Part shown: positions 25,800-34,164 of the stretch, piece after piece
How the letters are laid out: each line of letters starts with the position of its first letter
How positions within the stretch are numbered: the stretch's first letter is position 1
Program-made: the position numbers and the translations under genes
Origin: JAOABC01 sp041287495
Lineage (GTDB): Bacteria > Aquificota > Aquificia > Aquificales > Hydrogenothermaceae
DNA: 64,000 nucleotides
Assembly: GCA_041287495.1 (NCBI GenBank)
Contig: JBEULE010000032.1
Coordinates: 37,703-101,702 of the forward strand
Direction: 5' to 3'
Notes under the pieces: generated by a model
The model's input: only the letters and a program-made list of their open reading frames with translations
Databases searched by the model: none
Told to the model about the DNA's origin: nothing

Positions 25800-26791
25800 T
25801 CTTTTTTGTATTTTCTGATTAGATTTATAAGTTCATCAACACCTTCCCTTGTTATTAGGGATACAGCTACAAATGGGATATTTCTCTCTTGAAAATACTT
25901 TCTCATTTCATCAATTTTAGATTTATCAGATAGAGCATCTATTTTATTTGCTACCACTATCTGAGGCTTTTTAGTAAGGTCGTCACTGTAATTTTTTAAC
26001 TCTCTGTTTATTACCTCAAAAGCTTCCTTCCAATCTTTTTCAGCAAAATCTGATACATCTATAAGATGTATTAAAAATTTTGTTCTCTCTATGTGTCTTA
26101 AAAATTCATGACCTAATCCTGCCCCTTCCGAAGCTCCCTCTATAAGTCCAGGTATATCTGCTAAAACTACAAAATCATCAACATTAAGCTGTAAAACTCC
26201 TAAAACCGGTGTTAAGGTAGTAAATGGATAGTCTGCTATTTTTGGCTTTGCATTTGATAAAACTGATATTAATGTCGATTTTCCAGCATTTGGAAAGCCT
26301 ATTATTCCTATATCTGCAAGTAGTTTAAGCTCAAGCTCTATCCATCTTTCTTCTCCTTCTTCACCAGGTTCTGCATTTGTAGGTGTTTGATTCGTAGGAC
26401 TTTTGAAAGCTGCATTTCCTTTTCCACCTTTTCCACCTCTGGCAACAACTACCTGCTGTCCATCTTCAACTAAATCTGCTATTATCTCTCCAGTTTGAGC
26501 ATCTTTTACAACTGTGCCAACTGGAACTTTTATTATAAGGTCCTCTCCATCCTTCCCCTTTTTGTTTCCACCTTGTCCATTCTGTCCTCTCTCTGCTTTG
26601 TAATGTCTTTTATATTTAAAATCCATTAATGTTTGAAGATTTTTATCTGCAATTAATATAATGTCTCCACCTTTTCCTCCATCTCCTCCTGAAGGTCCTC
26701 CCATAGGGACAAACTTTTCCCTATGAAAAGCAACACAACCGTTTCCACCATCTCCGGCTTTTACAAAAATTTTAGCTTTGTCTATAAACAT
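25787..26791 (-). CDS. obgE: Obg family GTPase (ribosome assembly)
   Basis: This 334-residue GTPase of 50S assembly has the glycine-rich Obg fold at residues 1-158 (GGDGGKGGDI, GQNGQGGNKKGKDG), then the G domain. The G motifs are GFPNAGKST (G1), a switch-region TTLTPVLG, DIPG (G3) and NKID (G4). The optional third C-terminal domain is absent, as in several bacteria. It overlaps fmt by 13 bases and the SemiSWEET gene by 20. Confidence 0.97.
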   Translation of the reverse strand: MFIDKAKIFVKAGDGGNGCVAFHREKFVPMGGPSGGDGGKGGDIILIADKNLQTLMDFKYKRHYKAERGQNGQGGNKKGKDGEDLIIKVPVGTVVKDAQTGEIIADLVEDGQQVVVARGGKGGKGNAAFKSPTNQTPTNAEPGEEGEERWIELELKLLADIGIIGFPNAGKSTLISVLSNAKPKIADYPFTTLTPVLGVLQLNVDDFVVLADIPGLIEGASEGAGLGHEFLRHIERTKFLIHLIDVSDFAEKDWKEAFEVINRELKNYSDDLTKKPQIVVANKIDALSDKSKIDEMRKYFQERNIPFVAVSLITREGVDELINLIRKYKKEWVK

Positions 26792-27032
26792 ATTTAATCA
26801 CCATAATAGTTGCTAAGGATATTAGAGAAATTCCATTTGCCATTATAAGAGGCAGATTTTTTATATTTAATCCATATATAAACCATAAAAATATCCCAAT
26901 AAACATAAAAATCAACCATATCCAAGAAAAGTCTTTTGCCGATTTATCTTTTAATACCTTGTATGTTTGAGGTATATAGGCAGATGTTGTTAATGTTGCA
27001 GCGATTAATCCTATTAATTCAGAGTTTATCAT
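26772..27032 (-). CDS. SemiSWEET/PQ-loop small membrane transporter
   Basis: The 86-residue protein has three transmembrane helices (about 5-25, 38-55, 60-80) and the PQ motif TTSAYIPQTYKV in the first. This is the SemiSWEET half-transporter plan. Dimers carry sugars or related small solutes across the inner membrane. The substrate is unknown. Its 3' end overlaps obgE by 20 bases. Confidence 0.88.
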   Translation of the reverse strand: MINSELIGLIAATLTTSAYIPQTYKVLKDKSAKDFSWIWLIFMFIGIFLWFIYGLNIKNLPLIMANGISLISLATIMVIKYVYRQS

Positions 27033-27048
27033 GAGATTATAGACGAGA

Positions 27049-27067
27049 GGGGCTAAAGCCCCTTTTT
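27049..27067 (-). terminator. Terminator-like hairpin after rpmB
   Basis: GGGGC-TAAA-GCCCC forms a perfect 5-bp stem just past the rpmB stop. The T run is on the plus-strand side (CCTTTTTG), and on the minus strand the tail is TCTCG. It is therefore weak as an intrinsic terminator in the rpmB direction and may only attenuate. Confidence 0.45.
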
Positions 27068-27068
27068 G

Positions 27069-27260
27069 TTAGACAGCTTTTTTAACTTTTCCGGCTTTTA
27101 AACATTTAGCACAAACATAAACTCTTTTTGTAGTTCCATCTGGTAAAACAACTCTAACTCTTCTTAAGTTTGGTTTCCAAGTTCTTCTTTCTGTTGTAGC
27201 AGAGTGAGCAACTGTATTTCCAAAAACTGTCTTTTTTCCGCAAACTGAGCAAACAGCCAT
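27069..27260 (-). CDS. rpmB: 50S ribosomal protein L28
   Basis: L28 (63 residues from the chosen start) reads MAVCSVCGKKTVFGN, then WKPNLRRV and YVCAKCLKAGKV. It carries two CxxC pairs, so this is the zinc-binding form. The frame is open ten codons further upstream, but AAGGAGG lies 8 bases before the ATG at 27260, which also gives the canonical N-terminus. It stands upstream of the SemiSWEET-obgE-fmt-rlmB run. Confidence 0.97.
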   Translation of the reverse strand: MAVCSVCGKKTVFGNTVAHSATTERRTWKPNLRRVRVVLPDGTTKRVYVCAKCLKAGKVKKAV

Positions 27261-27312
27261 AAAATCTTCCTCCTTGAAAATTTTTAACAAGTTAGATATT
27301 TTAACACAATTT

Positions 27313-28719
27313 TTAATCTAAATCCATTTTTCCTGGATTTATTAGATTTTCTGGGTCAAACACTCTTTTAATTTTCCTCATTAAATCCATCTCCTGAGGA
27401 CTAAACTGTTTTCTCATAAATTCTGCTTTTGTTATTCCTACTCCGTGTTCTCCGGTAATTGAACCTCTGTAAGAGAGGGCAAGTTCAAAAACCTCTTCTA
27501 CTGCTTTTTCTGCTCTTGCCACTTCATCAGGGTCAAGACCGTTTATCATAAAGTTAGCATGGACGTTTCCATCTCCAATGTGTCCAAAGTTTACCATTTT
27601 TAGATTATACTTTCTTCCAATTTCCCTCAATTTAGGAAGAGCTTCTGGTAAATAACTTCTTGGGAAAACTATATCTTCATTTATCTTTGTTCTTCCAAGT
27701 TTTGATACAGCCGGAGATAGTGATCTCCTTGCTTCCCAGAGTTTTTCTGCCTCTCTGTCAGTTTTTGCTACTTCTACTTTTGCACCATTTAACTCACATA
27801 TCTTTGCAACTTCCATTATCTCATCTTCAATAGCTTTTGGATGACCATCAACTTCTATCAGTAGTATAACTTCTGCATCTCTCGGTAATCCAAAATGTCC
27901 AAAGTCTTCAACTGCATTTATAGCAAGTTTATCCATAAATTCAAGGGCTGAAGGTTGTATACCAGCTTTAAATATATCCTTTACAGTTTTTCCAACAGAC
28001 TCCAAATCCATATAAACTGCTTTAACTGTCTTTTTCGCTTTTGGTTTAGGTATAAGTTTTACAGTTATACCTGTAAATATTCCAAGTGTCCCCTCACTAC
28101 CTATTAGTAATCTCGTTAAGTCATATCCTGCAACATCCTTAAGAGTTATTCTACCGGTGTGTATAATATCTCCTGTATGTATAATCGTATCTAACTCCAT
28201 TATGTACTCTCTCGTCACTCCATATTTAACACACCTTGGACCTCCAGCATTTTCAGCCACATTTCCTCCCATTGTGCAAAATTTATAACTTGCCGGATCC
28301 GGAGGATAAAATAGTCCTTTTTTTTCAACAGCTTGCTGTAATTTATATGTGATTACTCCCGGCTGAACTTTTGCAACAGCATTATCTTCATCTATCCAGA
28401 GAATTTTATCCATCTTCTCAAAAGATATCAAAACACCACCTTTTACAGGTATTGCCCCTCCTGTGTATCCAGAACCAGCTCCCCTTGGTGTTATTGGAAC
28501 ACCATTCTCATAACATATTTTAACAACTTTTTGAACATCCTCTTCTGATTCCGGAATAACAACAACATCCGGAGGATAGCTTAATCTTGTGGCATCGTAA
28601 GAGTAAAGCATCCTATCCATCTCATCATCAAGAACTTTATGGTGTCCGATAGCTTCTTTTAAAGCCCTCTTTACAGATTCCGCAACAGGTATCTTCTCAA
28701 CATGTTTTACTTTAAACAT
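27313..28719 (-). CDS. FAD-linked oxidase, GlcD/D-lactate dehydrogenase type
   Basis: This 468-residue flavoprotein of the vanillyl-alcohol oxidase fold has an N-terminal FAD domain with PRGAGSGYTGGAIP and GGNVAENAGGPRCVKYG. The C-terminal FAD-oxidase domain carries the metal/substrate histidines in NFGHIGDGNVHANF and GSITGEHGVGITK. The family includes glycolate oxidase GlcD and D-lactate dehydrogenases. No GlcE or GlcF partner is adjacent, so the substrate (D-2-hydroxyacid) is left open. The long upstream gap on its 5' side is shared with a divergent promoter for the coiled-coil protein. Confidence 0.9.
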   Translation of the reverse strand: MFKVKHVEKIPVAESVKRALKEAIGHHKVLDDEMDRMLYSYDATRLSYPPDVVVIPESEEDVQKVVKICYENGVPITPRGAGSGYTGGAIPVKGGVLISFEKMDKILWIDEDNAVAKVQPGVITYKLQQAVEKKGLFYPPDPASYKFCTMGGNVAENAGGPRCVKYGVTREYIMELDTIIHTGDIIHTGRITLKDVAGYDLTRLLIGSEGTLGIFTGITVKLIPKPKAKKTVKAVYMDLESVGKTVKDIFKAGIQPSALEFMDKLAINAVEDFGHFGLPRDAEVILLIEVDGHPKAIEDEIMEVAKICELNGAKVEVAKTDREAEKLWEARRSLSPAVSKLGRTKINEDIVFPRSYLPEALPKLREIGRKYNLKMVNFGHIGDGNVHANFMINGLDPDEVARAEKAVEEVFELALSYRGSITGEHGVGITKAEFMRKQFSPQEMDLMRKIKRVFDPENLINPGKMDLD

Positions 28720-28818
28720 AGTTTATAACCTCATAAGAATTTTTAACTTAAATTATTATATTCTTTTTTCTTGTTTGTTAAACTGTTTACCATCATTAAA
28801 AAATTAAGAAAAATTAAT

Positions 28819-28847
28819 TTGACAAAATTCTTTTTGAGAGTTATTAT
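28819..28847 (+). promoter_or_regulatory. Sigma-70 type promoter of the first coiled-coil lipoprotein
   Basis: A perfect -35 TTGACA (28819-28824), a 17-base spacer and TATTAT (28842-28847) precede the ATG at 28886. This is the cleanest promoter in the window and implies high expression. Confidence 0.8.
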
Positions 28848-28885
28848 TATAGAAAGAATAAATCTTTAATATAGGAGGTAAAAAG

Positions 28886-29257
28886 ATGAAGAAGTTCTTA
28901 GCTTTAACAGTAGCAGTAGGTGCTTTAACTATTGCAAGCTGTGCAAATTATGCCACAAAAGATTATGTTGATCAGCAGATTGCCGGTGTAAATCAAAAAG
29001 TTTCTTCTGTTGAATCAAAATTATCTGCTCTTGAGAGTGAAGTCGCTGCTTTAAAATCTCAGCCTAATCAAGCTGCTGAACTTGCTGATAGAGTGGCAAA
29101 TTTAGAAGCGAAAGTTAATGAAATGAAAAATACTTGTCCAACAGCGTGCTCTGACAGAATTAATGCTTTAGAGAAAGATATTTCTGCTTTAAAAGAAAAA
29201 GTTGAAAAACAAACTTCTCACATGGAGAAAGAGGTAGAAAAATCTATGCGAAAGTAA
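28886..29257 (+). CDS. Coiled-coil outer-membrane-type lipoprotein (paralog A)
   Basis: This 123-residue protein has a lipoprotein signal peptide with lipobox IASC (Cys about 19), so the mature N-terminus would be lipidated. ATKDYVDQQI is followed by a long heptad coiled coil (about 30-75), then TCPTAC (a CPxxC-like pair at about 89-93), a second coiled coil and the highly charged tail EKEVEKSMRK. The plan resembles trimeric Lpp-like or YbgF-type coils. A strong promoter and AGGAGG ribosome site precede it. The next gene is a paralog sharing the ATKxYVD, TCPxxC and tail motifs. The exact function is unknown. Confidence 0.75.
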   Translation: MKKFLALTVAVGALTIASCANYATKDYVDQQIAGVNQKVSSVESKLSALESEVAALKSQPNQAAELADRVANLEAKVNEMKNTCPTACSDRINALEKDISALKEKVEKQTSHMEKEVEKSMRK

Positions 29258-29262
29258 TGTCT

Positions 29263-29281
29263 GAGGGAGGTAAACTCCCTC
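29263..29281 (+). terminator. Hairpin between the paralogous coiled-coil genes
   Basis: GAGGGAG-GTAAA-CTCCCTC is a perfect 7-bp stem 5 bases after the stop. No T run follows, so it may act as a processing or mRNA-stabilising hairpin rather than a full terminator. Confidence 0.5.
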
Positions 29282-29293
29282 TAAAGGCTAAAG

Positions 29294-29321
29294 TTGTAGA
29301 AAAAGAAGGTGAGTATATTAT
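29294..29321 (+). promoter_or_regulatory. Possible promoter of the second coiled-coil gene
   Basis: TTGTAG, a 16-base spacer and TATTAT precede the start at 29349 by about 27 bases. It is weaker than the promoter of the first paralog, and TATACT overlapping downstream is an alternative -10. Confidence 0.4.
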
Positions 29322-29348
29322 ACTCTTAGAGAAAACAAGGAGGTAAAA

Positions 29349-29768
29349 ATGAAGAAGGCAGTTTTGATGTTGGCAGCGGTTGGTTCTATCTATGGATATA
29401 CATATGCTGAAAGTATGTGTGCTTGTTATGAAGCACCTTTAGGAAGAGGAGATTACGCTACAAAAGAGTATGCTACAAAAGAGTATGTTGATTCAAAGAT
29501 TGCAGAGGTAAATGCTAAGCTTGATGCAATAGAAAAAAGAATTGCAAACTTAAAGTCTCAACTTGCATCTATACCAACAGCTCCGGCTGGTTTAGCTGAT
29601 AAAGTTGCTGCTCTTGAGTCTACGGTTAATGAACTTGGGAAAACTTGCCCGGCAGAATGTAATGCTAAGTTGGTTAAAATTGAAAAGGATCTATCTGAGT
29701 TAAAGGAAAAGGTAGAAAAGAGATCTTCTCATATAGAAAAAGAAGTTGAAAAATCTATGAGAAAATAA
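29349..29768 (+). CDS. Coiled-coil envelope protein (paralog B)
   Basis: This 139-residue exported protein has a signal peptide with an AxA-type cleavage (after TYA, about residue 20) but no lipobox, unlike its upstream paralog. The mature part starts with a Cys-containing segment (ESMCACY). It then has ATKEY-ATKEYVDSK, a coiled coil, TCPAEC, a second coil and a tail nearly identical to the paralog (EKEVEKSMRK). The ATKEY doubling comes from a 15-base direct repeat. It is likely a periplasmic or cell-envelope structural coil. The partner and target are unknown. Confidence 0.7.
   Translation: MKKAVLMLAAVGSIYGYTYAESMCACYEAPLGRGDYATKEYATKEYVDSKIAEVNAKLDAIEKRIANLKSQLASIPTAPAGLADKVAALESTVNELGKTCPAECNAKLVKIEKDLSELKEKVEKRSSHIEKEVEKSMRK
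29457..29486 (+). repeat. 15-bp in-frame direct repeat
   Basis: GCTACAAAAGAGTAT occurs twice in tandem and duplicates the five residues ATKEY in paralog B. Paralog A has a single corresponding ATKDY, so the duplication happened after the genes separated. Confidence 0.9.
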
Positions 29769-29773
29769 ACATA

Positions 29774-29797
29774 TAAGGGGGGCTTTAGGCTCCCTTT
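29774..29797 (+). terminator. Terminator of the coiled-coil gene pair
   Basis: AAGGGGGGC and GCTCCCTT can pair around a TTTAG loop, with a pyrimidine-rich tail (TTTCTTC). It lies 6 bases past the stop of paralog B. Confidence 0.6.
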
Positions 29798-29878
29798 CTT
29801 CAATATCTTTAAAAATTTGTAAAGTGAAATCTAAATATACCCATTCAAAAAATCTTTTTTTGTGATAAATTGTTATCT

Positions 29879-30790
29879 ATGTATAGATATATATTTGGAC
29901 CGGTTTTATCAAGAAGGTTTGGTTTATCCTTAGGTATAGATCTGTCTCCACAGACAAAAAGCTGTAATTTTGACTGTTTATACTGCGAATTAGAAAGAGC
30001 TGATCCTGTTAGTAAAATAGAAAATGAACCTCCAGTAGAAGATATATTGAAAGAAGTTTCCGATTGGCTTTCAAAGAATGGGTATCCGGAAGTTATCACA
30101 GTTACAGCAAACGGTGAACCTACTTTATACCCAAATTTGTATTCTCTTATAGATGGATTAAATAATATAAAAGGGAAATCAAAAACTCTCATACTTTCAA
30201 ACGGTAGTAAAATCAATGACAAAAATGTTAGAGAAGCTCTTAAAAAGTTTGATATTGTTAAATTATCTTTAGACGCTGCAGATCAGAAAAGTTTTGAAAA
30301 GGTGGATAGACCTTTAAAAGGTATTAGAATTGAAGAGATTATAGAAGGTATGGTTTCTTTTAGAAAAGAATATAATGGAATCCTTGTTATAGAAGTTTTA
30401 GTGGTAAAAAATATAAATGATAAAGTAGAATTTATAAAGAAGATTGTAGACGCTTGTAGGAGAATAAATCCGGATAGAGTTGATATATCAACTGTAGATA
30501 GACCTCCGGCTTACAGAGTTAAACCTGTTGATAACCAAACTTTATATAATATAGCTCATATGTTTGAAGGGTTAAATGTAAATGTAGCAATTAGAAAAGA
30601 TGGTGGAATTGTTAAAAAAATCCATCTTGACAGAGATGACATACTTCACACTTTTAAAAATAGAGCTTATACTGAACAAGATATAGATTTACTTTTTGAT
30701 GAAGAAACAAAAAGTTTTATACAAAATCTTTTATCTGAAAAGACTTTATATAAGATTAAAGTTGGAAATACAGTTTTTATAAAAGCATAA
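29879..30790 (+). CDS. Radical SAM Fe-S oxidoreductase (COG0731-like)
   Basis: This radical SAM enzyme of about 303 residues has the cluster motif CNFDCLYC near residue 32, preceded by YRYIFGPVLSRRFGLSLGIDL. TANGEPTL is the SAM-binding GE motif, followed by ILSNGS. The family is related to wyosine-forming TYW1 but is widespread and mostly uncharacterised in bacteria. A TTG at 29870 would add three residues. Neither start has a clear ribosome site, so ATG 29879 is preferred for its match to the conserved N-terminus. Its end shares a bidirectional terminator with the GltD-like gene. Confidence 0.85.
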   Translation: MYRYIFGPVLSRRFGLSLGIDLSPQTKSCNFDCLYCELERADPVSKIENEPPVEDILKEVSDWLSKNGYPEVITVTANGEPTLYPNLYSLIDGLNNIKGKSKTLILSNGSKINDKNVREALKKFDIVKLSLDAADQKSFEKVDRPLKGIRIEEIIEGMVSFRKEYNGILVIEVLVVKNINDKVEFIKKIVDACRRINPDRVDISTVDRPPAYRVKPVDNQTLYNIAHMFEGLNVNVAIRKDGGIVKKIHLDRDDILHTFKNRAYTEQDIDLLFDEETKSFIQNLLSEKTLYKIKVGNTVFIKA

Positions 30791-30794
30791 TAAA

Positions 30795-30821
30795 AAGTGG
30801 ATAGCTATCTGCTATCCACTT
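30795..30821. terminator. Bidirectional terminator between convergent genes
   Basis: AAGTGGATAGC-TATCT-GCTATCCACTT is a perfect 11-bp stem with a 5-base loop, placed between two convergent stops. It serves the radical SAM gene (+) and the GltD-like gene (-). Confidence 0.8.
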
Positions 30822-30829
30822 ATTGGAAA

Positions 30830-32284
30830 TTATTTAGAGTATTCCCATTTTCCTGTCATAAGGTATTCGTGGATACTTTCTGCTGCATCTCTACCGTGTC
30901 TTATAGCTACGACAACTGTATCTCCTCCGTTTACTACATCTCCACCTGCAAAGATACCTTCAATATTAGTTCTGTATTTTGAATCTACAGTTGATAGATT
31001 ATTCCATTTGTCTATGTTTAAACCTTTTACATCTTTGTAAGCAATAGGATTGTCTCCTTGCCCTACTGCCATTATAACTGCATCACACTCGATTATATGT
31101 TCCGAACCTGGAACTTCAACAGGTTTTGGTCTTCCGCCTTTTTCATCAGGAACCAACTCCATCTTTATACATTTAAGCCCTATAACTTCCCCTTTTTCGT
31201 TTCCTATAACTTCTATAGGTTGAGTTAGCCAGTGTAAAATTGCTCCTTCCTCTGCCAAATGATCCCATTCTTCCTGTCTTGCAGAAGATGTATCTCTTGT
31301 TCTTCTGTAAACAAGATGTGTTTCATTTCCAAGTCTTATAGATGTATACATACAGTCTGCCGCAGTAAATCCTCCACCTATAACTGCTACTTTTTTATTC
31401 CTTGGAAGATCAATATCTGTCTCCGGAGCAAGTATATCTATTAAATAATCAGTGTTAACTTTCATTAAAAAAGATATTGCTGTATATACTCCTTTTAGAT
31501 CTTCTCCCGGAATACCCATCTTTTTTCCTCTTCCAGAGCCTGTGCCTATAAATACAGCATCAAACTCTTTTTTTAGTTGGTTTATCGATATATCCCTTCC
31601 AACTACAACACCGGTTTTAATCTCTACACCTAACTTTTCTATTAAAGAAATCTCCCAGTCTAAAACTTCTCTATCTAATCTTGGTTTTGGGATTCCATAT
31701 CTCATCACTCCACCTGTAAATGGCAATGCTTCAAAAACTGTTACAGAATGTCCTTTTCTTGCCAAAAAGTAAGCAGCAGATAAACCTGCTGGACCTGCTC
31801 CTATCACCGCCACCTTTTTGCCTGTTGGTGGGTCTTGTGGGTCTTTCCAATCTATCCCGGACATTCTTATTGAGTCTCCAATAAATCTCTCAAGTCCTCC
31901 AATTCCTACTGCCTGTCCGTTATCTTTAAATGTTAAAACACAGGTGCTTTCACATAGTCTATCCTGTGGACATACTCTTCCACATATTGAAGGGAAAGGA
32001 TTTTTTTCTCTAAGTATTCTGAAAGCTTCTATAAGGTTGTTTTTTTGGATCTGTTCGATCCATAAGTTGATATCACCATGAACAGGACAGCCGTATTTAC
32101 CTTGATGTTCTTGACATGGTGGCTTTTTGCAAAGTATACATCTGTTTGCCTCATCTTTTGCTGCAGTATGCCCATATCCAAGTATATACTCTTTGTATGT
32201 TTTCTTCCTTATTTCTGGTGGTAGTAAAGGTATAGGATTCCTATCATGTCTTCTGTAAATCTTTTTTTTCTCGCCACTTTCCAT
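30830..32284 (-). CDS. NAD(P)H-dependent oxidoreductase, glutamate synthase small-subunit type
   Basis: The 484-residue protein has an N-terminal double 4Fe-4S domain (CILCKKPPCQ..., CGRVCPQDRLCESTC) followed by two Rossmann folds. The FAD site is VIGAGPAGLSAAYFLA (about 152), and the NAD(P) site is VIGGGFTAADC (about 288). AVGQGDNP and GIFAGGDVVNGG are also present. It belongs to the GltD/NfnB-like family that passes electrons from NAD(P)H to a partner. No large GltB subunit or NfnA is in the window, so the assignment to glutamate synthase is provisional. Confidence 0.88.
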   Translation of the reverse strand: MESGEKKKIYRRHDRNPIPLLPPEIRKKTYKEYILGYGHTAAKDEANRCILCKKPPCQEHQGKYGCPVHGDINLWIEQIQKNNLIEAFRILREKNPFPSICGRVCPQDRLCESTCVLTFKDNGQAVGIGGLERFIGDSIRMSGIDWKDPQDPPTGKKVAVIGAGPAGLSAAYFLARKGHSVTVFEALPFTGGVMRYGIPKPRLDREVLDWEISLIEKLGVEIKTGVVVGRDISINQLKKEFDAVFIGTGSGRGKKMGIPGEDLKGVYTAISFLMKVNTDYLIDILAPETDIDLPRNKKVAVIGGGFTAADCMYTSIRLGNETHLVYRRTRDTSSARQEEWDHLAEEGAILHWLTQPIEVIGNEKGEVIGLKCIKMELVPDEKGGRPKPVEVPGSEHIIECDAVIMAVGQGDNPIAYKDVKGLNIDKWNNLSTVDSKYRTNIEGIFAGGDVVNGGDTVVVAIRHGRDAAESIHEYLMTGKWEYSK

Positions 32285-32313
32285 ATGTTTACCCCTTTCT
32301 AAATAATTTTTAC

Positions 32314-33228
32314 CTAAATATTTTTGAATAGAAAACTCATTAAGGCTTTTTGAACGTGTAATCTATTTTCTGCCTGGTCAAATATAACATCTGAAAATCT
32401 TTCAAAAGTATCTTCTGATATTTCCTCTCCTTTATGGGCAGGTAAACAGTGCATTACAATGGCTGTTTCTTTTGCTAAATTCAATAGGTTTTCATCTATT
32501 GTAAACCCTTTAAACAACTCTTTCTTATTTTTATCTGATTCCTGTCCCATACTTACCCAAACATCTGTATACAACACGTCTGCATCTATTACTGCTTTCT
32601 GTGGATTATTTGTTATCTCTATGTTTGCACCAGATTTTTTTGCAAGGTTAACTGCTTCTAAAACTGCCTTTCCATTTGGTTCATAACCTTCAGGAGTAGC
32701 AACTGATATATTTATTCCCATAAGTCCACAGGCAATAAGCCATGTGTTTGCCATATTATTACCATCACCTATATAAGCTACCTTTTTATCTTCTAAACTA
32801 CCAAATCTTTCATATATAGTCATCATATCAGCCATAACTTGACATGGATGTAGATAATCAGTTAATGCATTTATTACAGGAATTGAACTGTACTTAGCTA
32901 AATCTTCAACTTCTTTATGGGAAAAAGTTCTGATTACTATACCATCTAAGTATCTAGACATAACTCTTGCAGTATCTTTTATATCTTCTCCTCTACTTAA
33001 CTGTGTAGAAGAACCGGAGATATAGATAGGCTGACCTCCCATCTGATAAACACCTACTTCAAATGAAAGTCTGGTTCTTGTGGATTGTTTCATAAATATA
33101 AGCCCTATAGATTTACCTTTTAAAGAGTTATCTTTAAATTTATCCTTTTTAAGGTCCATAGCATATTTTATAATTTCTAAAGCTTCCTCTTTTGTCAGAT
33201 CGGAAACCGAAAGAAAATCTCTCTTCAT
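32314..33228 (-). CDS. argF: Ornithine carbamoyltransferase
   Basis: This arginine-pathway enzyme of 304 residues has carbamoyl-phosphate site STRTRLSFE (about 52), HPCQVMADM (about 130), the ornithine-binding DVWVSMGQE and the catalytic HCLPAHKGEE. The last two motifs separate it from aspartate carbamoyltransferase. It follows pyrB by 33 bases on the same strand, so the paralogous enzymes that share carbamoyl phosphate are made together. Confidence 0.97.
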   Translation of the reverse strand: MKRDFLSVSDLTKEEALEIIKYAMDLKKDKFKDNSLKGKSIGLIFMKQSTRTRLSFEVGVYQMGGQPIYISGSSTQLSRGEDIKDTARVMSRYLDGIVIRTFSHKEVEDLAKYSSIPVINALTDYLHPCQVMADMMTIYERFGSLEDKKVAYIGDGNNMANTWLIACGLMGINISVATPEGYEPNGKAVLEAVNLAKKSGANIEITNNPQKAVIDADVLYTDVWVSMGQESDKNKKELFKGFTIDENLLNLAKETAIVMHCLPAHKGEEISEDTFERFSDVIFDQAENRLHVQKALMSFLFKNI

Positions 33229-33261
33229 AAAAACCTCCTGTAAAGTTTCGCTGTAAATTTT

Positions 33262-34164
33262 CTAACGTAAAAAATTATATACCGCCATTCTTATAAATAA
33301 ACCGTTTTCTACCTGATCTAAGATAATACTTCTATTTCCATAGACAAGTTCACTTTTTATCTCAACTCCCCTGTTTACAGGTCCAGGATGCATGATTAAC
33401 ACATCATCTTTCATCATACTTAATCTCTTTTCATTTAGACCATATTTGATTGAATATTCGTTTAATGTAGAGAAAAACGGTTTTTCCTGTCTTTCAAGCT
33501 GTATCCTTAAAAATATAACAATATCTTTATCTCTTATAGCATCTTCTATATCTGTTGTTATGTAATCTGCTCCTAAAGCCTTAGGATAACGTGGTAGCAT
33601 GGTCATAGGACCACATATGGTAACCTCTGCACCAAACTTTTTAAATATCTTTATATCTGACCTTGCTACTCTACTGTGAAGTATATCTCCCACAATAGCT
33701 ATCTTTAATCTTTCTAATCTTCCTTTCTTTTCTATTATGGTAAAAGCATCCAACAATGCCTGTGAAGGATGTTCATTTGTTCCATCCCCAGCATTTATAA
33801 CTCGTGATTTAACAGACTTTGATACTATCTTTGCCGCTCCGGACATATAATGTCTTATTACTATAAAATCTGTGTTCATAGCTTCAAGGGTTTTTACTGT
33901 GTCGTAGAGAGTTTCACCTTTTTTTACAGAGCTTGCTGATGCTGATATATTTATCGTATCTGCTCCCAGTATCTTTCCGGCAAGTTCAAAAGATGTTCTT
34001 GTCCTTGTTGAGTTTTCAAAAAATACGAGTAAAACTGAGTAACCTCTTAAATCAGAAAACTTTTTTTCTCCTGATTTAAAACGTTCTTTATAGTTTTTTG
34101 CTATTTTAAATACTTCTTCTATCTCTTCTTTTGTAATATCGTTTATACTTACTAAGTCTTTCAT
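33262..34164 (-). CDS. pyrB: Aspartate carbamoyltransferase catalytic subunit
   Basis: This enzyme commits carbamoyl phosphate to pyrimidine synthesis. The 300-residue protein shows FFENSTRTRTSFELA (about 51-65), SSVKKGETLYDT (lysine loop), GDGTNEHPSQALLD, GDILHSRVARS and the C-terminal HPGPVNRGVE. No regulatory PyrI or dihydroorotase PyrC is adjacent. It overlaps dedA by 4 bases. Confidence 0.97.
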   Translation of the reverse strand: MKDLVSINDITKEEIEEVFKIAKNYKERFKSGEKKFSDLRGYSVLLVFFENSTRTRTSFELAGKILGADTINISASASSVKKGETLYDTVKTLEAMNTDFIVIRHYMSGAAKIVSKSVKSRVINAGDGTNEHPSQALLDAFTIIEKKGRLERLKIAIVGDILHSRVARSDIKIFKKFGAEVTICGPMTMLPRYPKALGADYITTDIEDAIRDKDIVIFLRIQLERQEKPFFSTLNEYSIKYGLNEKRLSMMKDDVLIMHPGPVNRGVEIKSELVYGNRSIILDQVENGLFIRMAVYNFLR

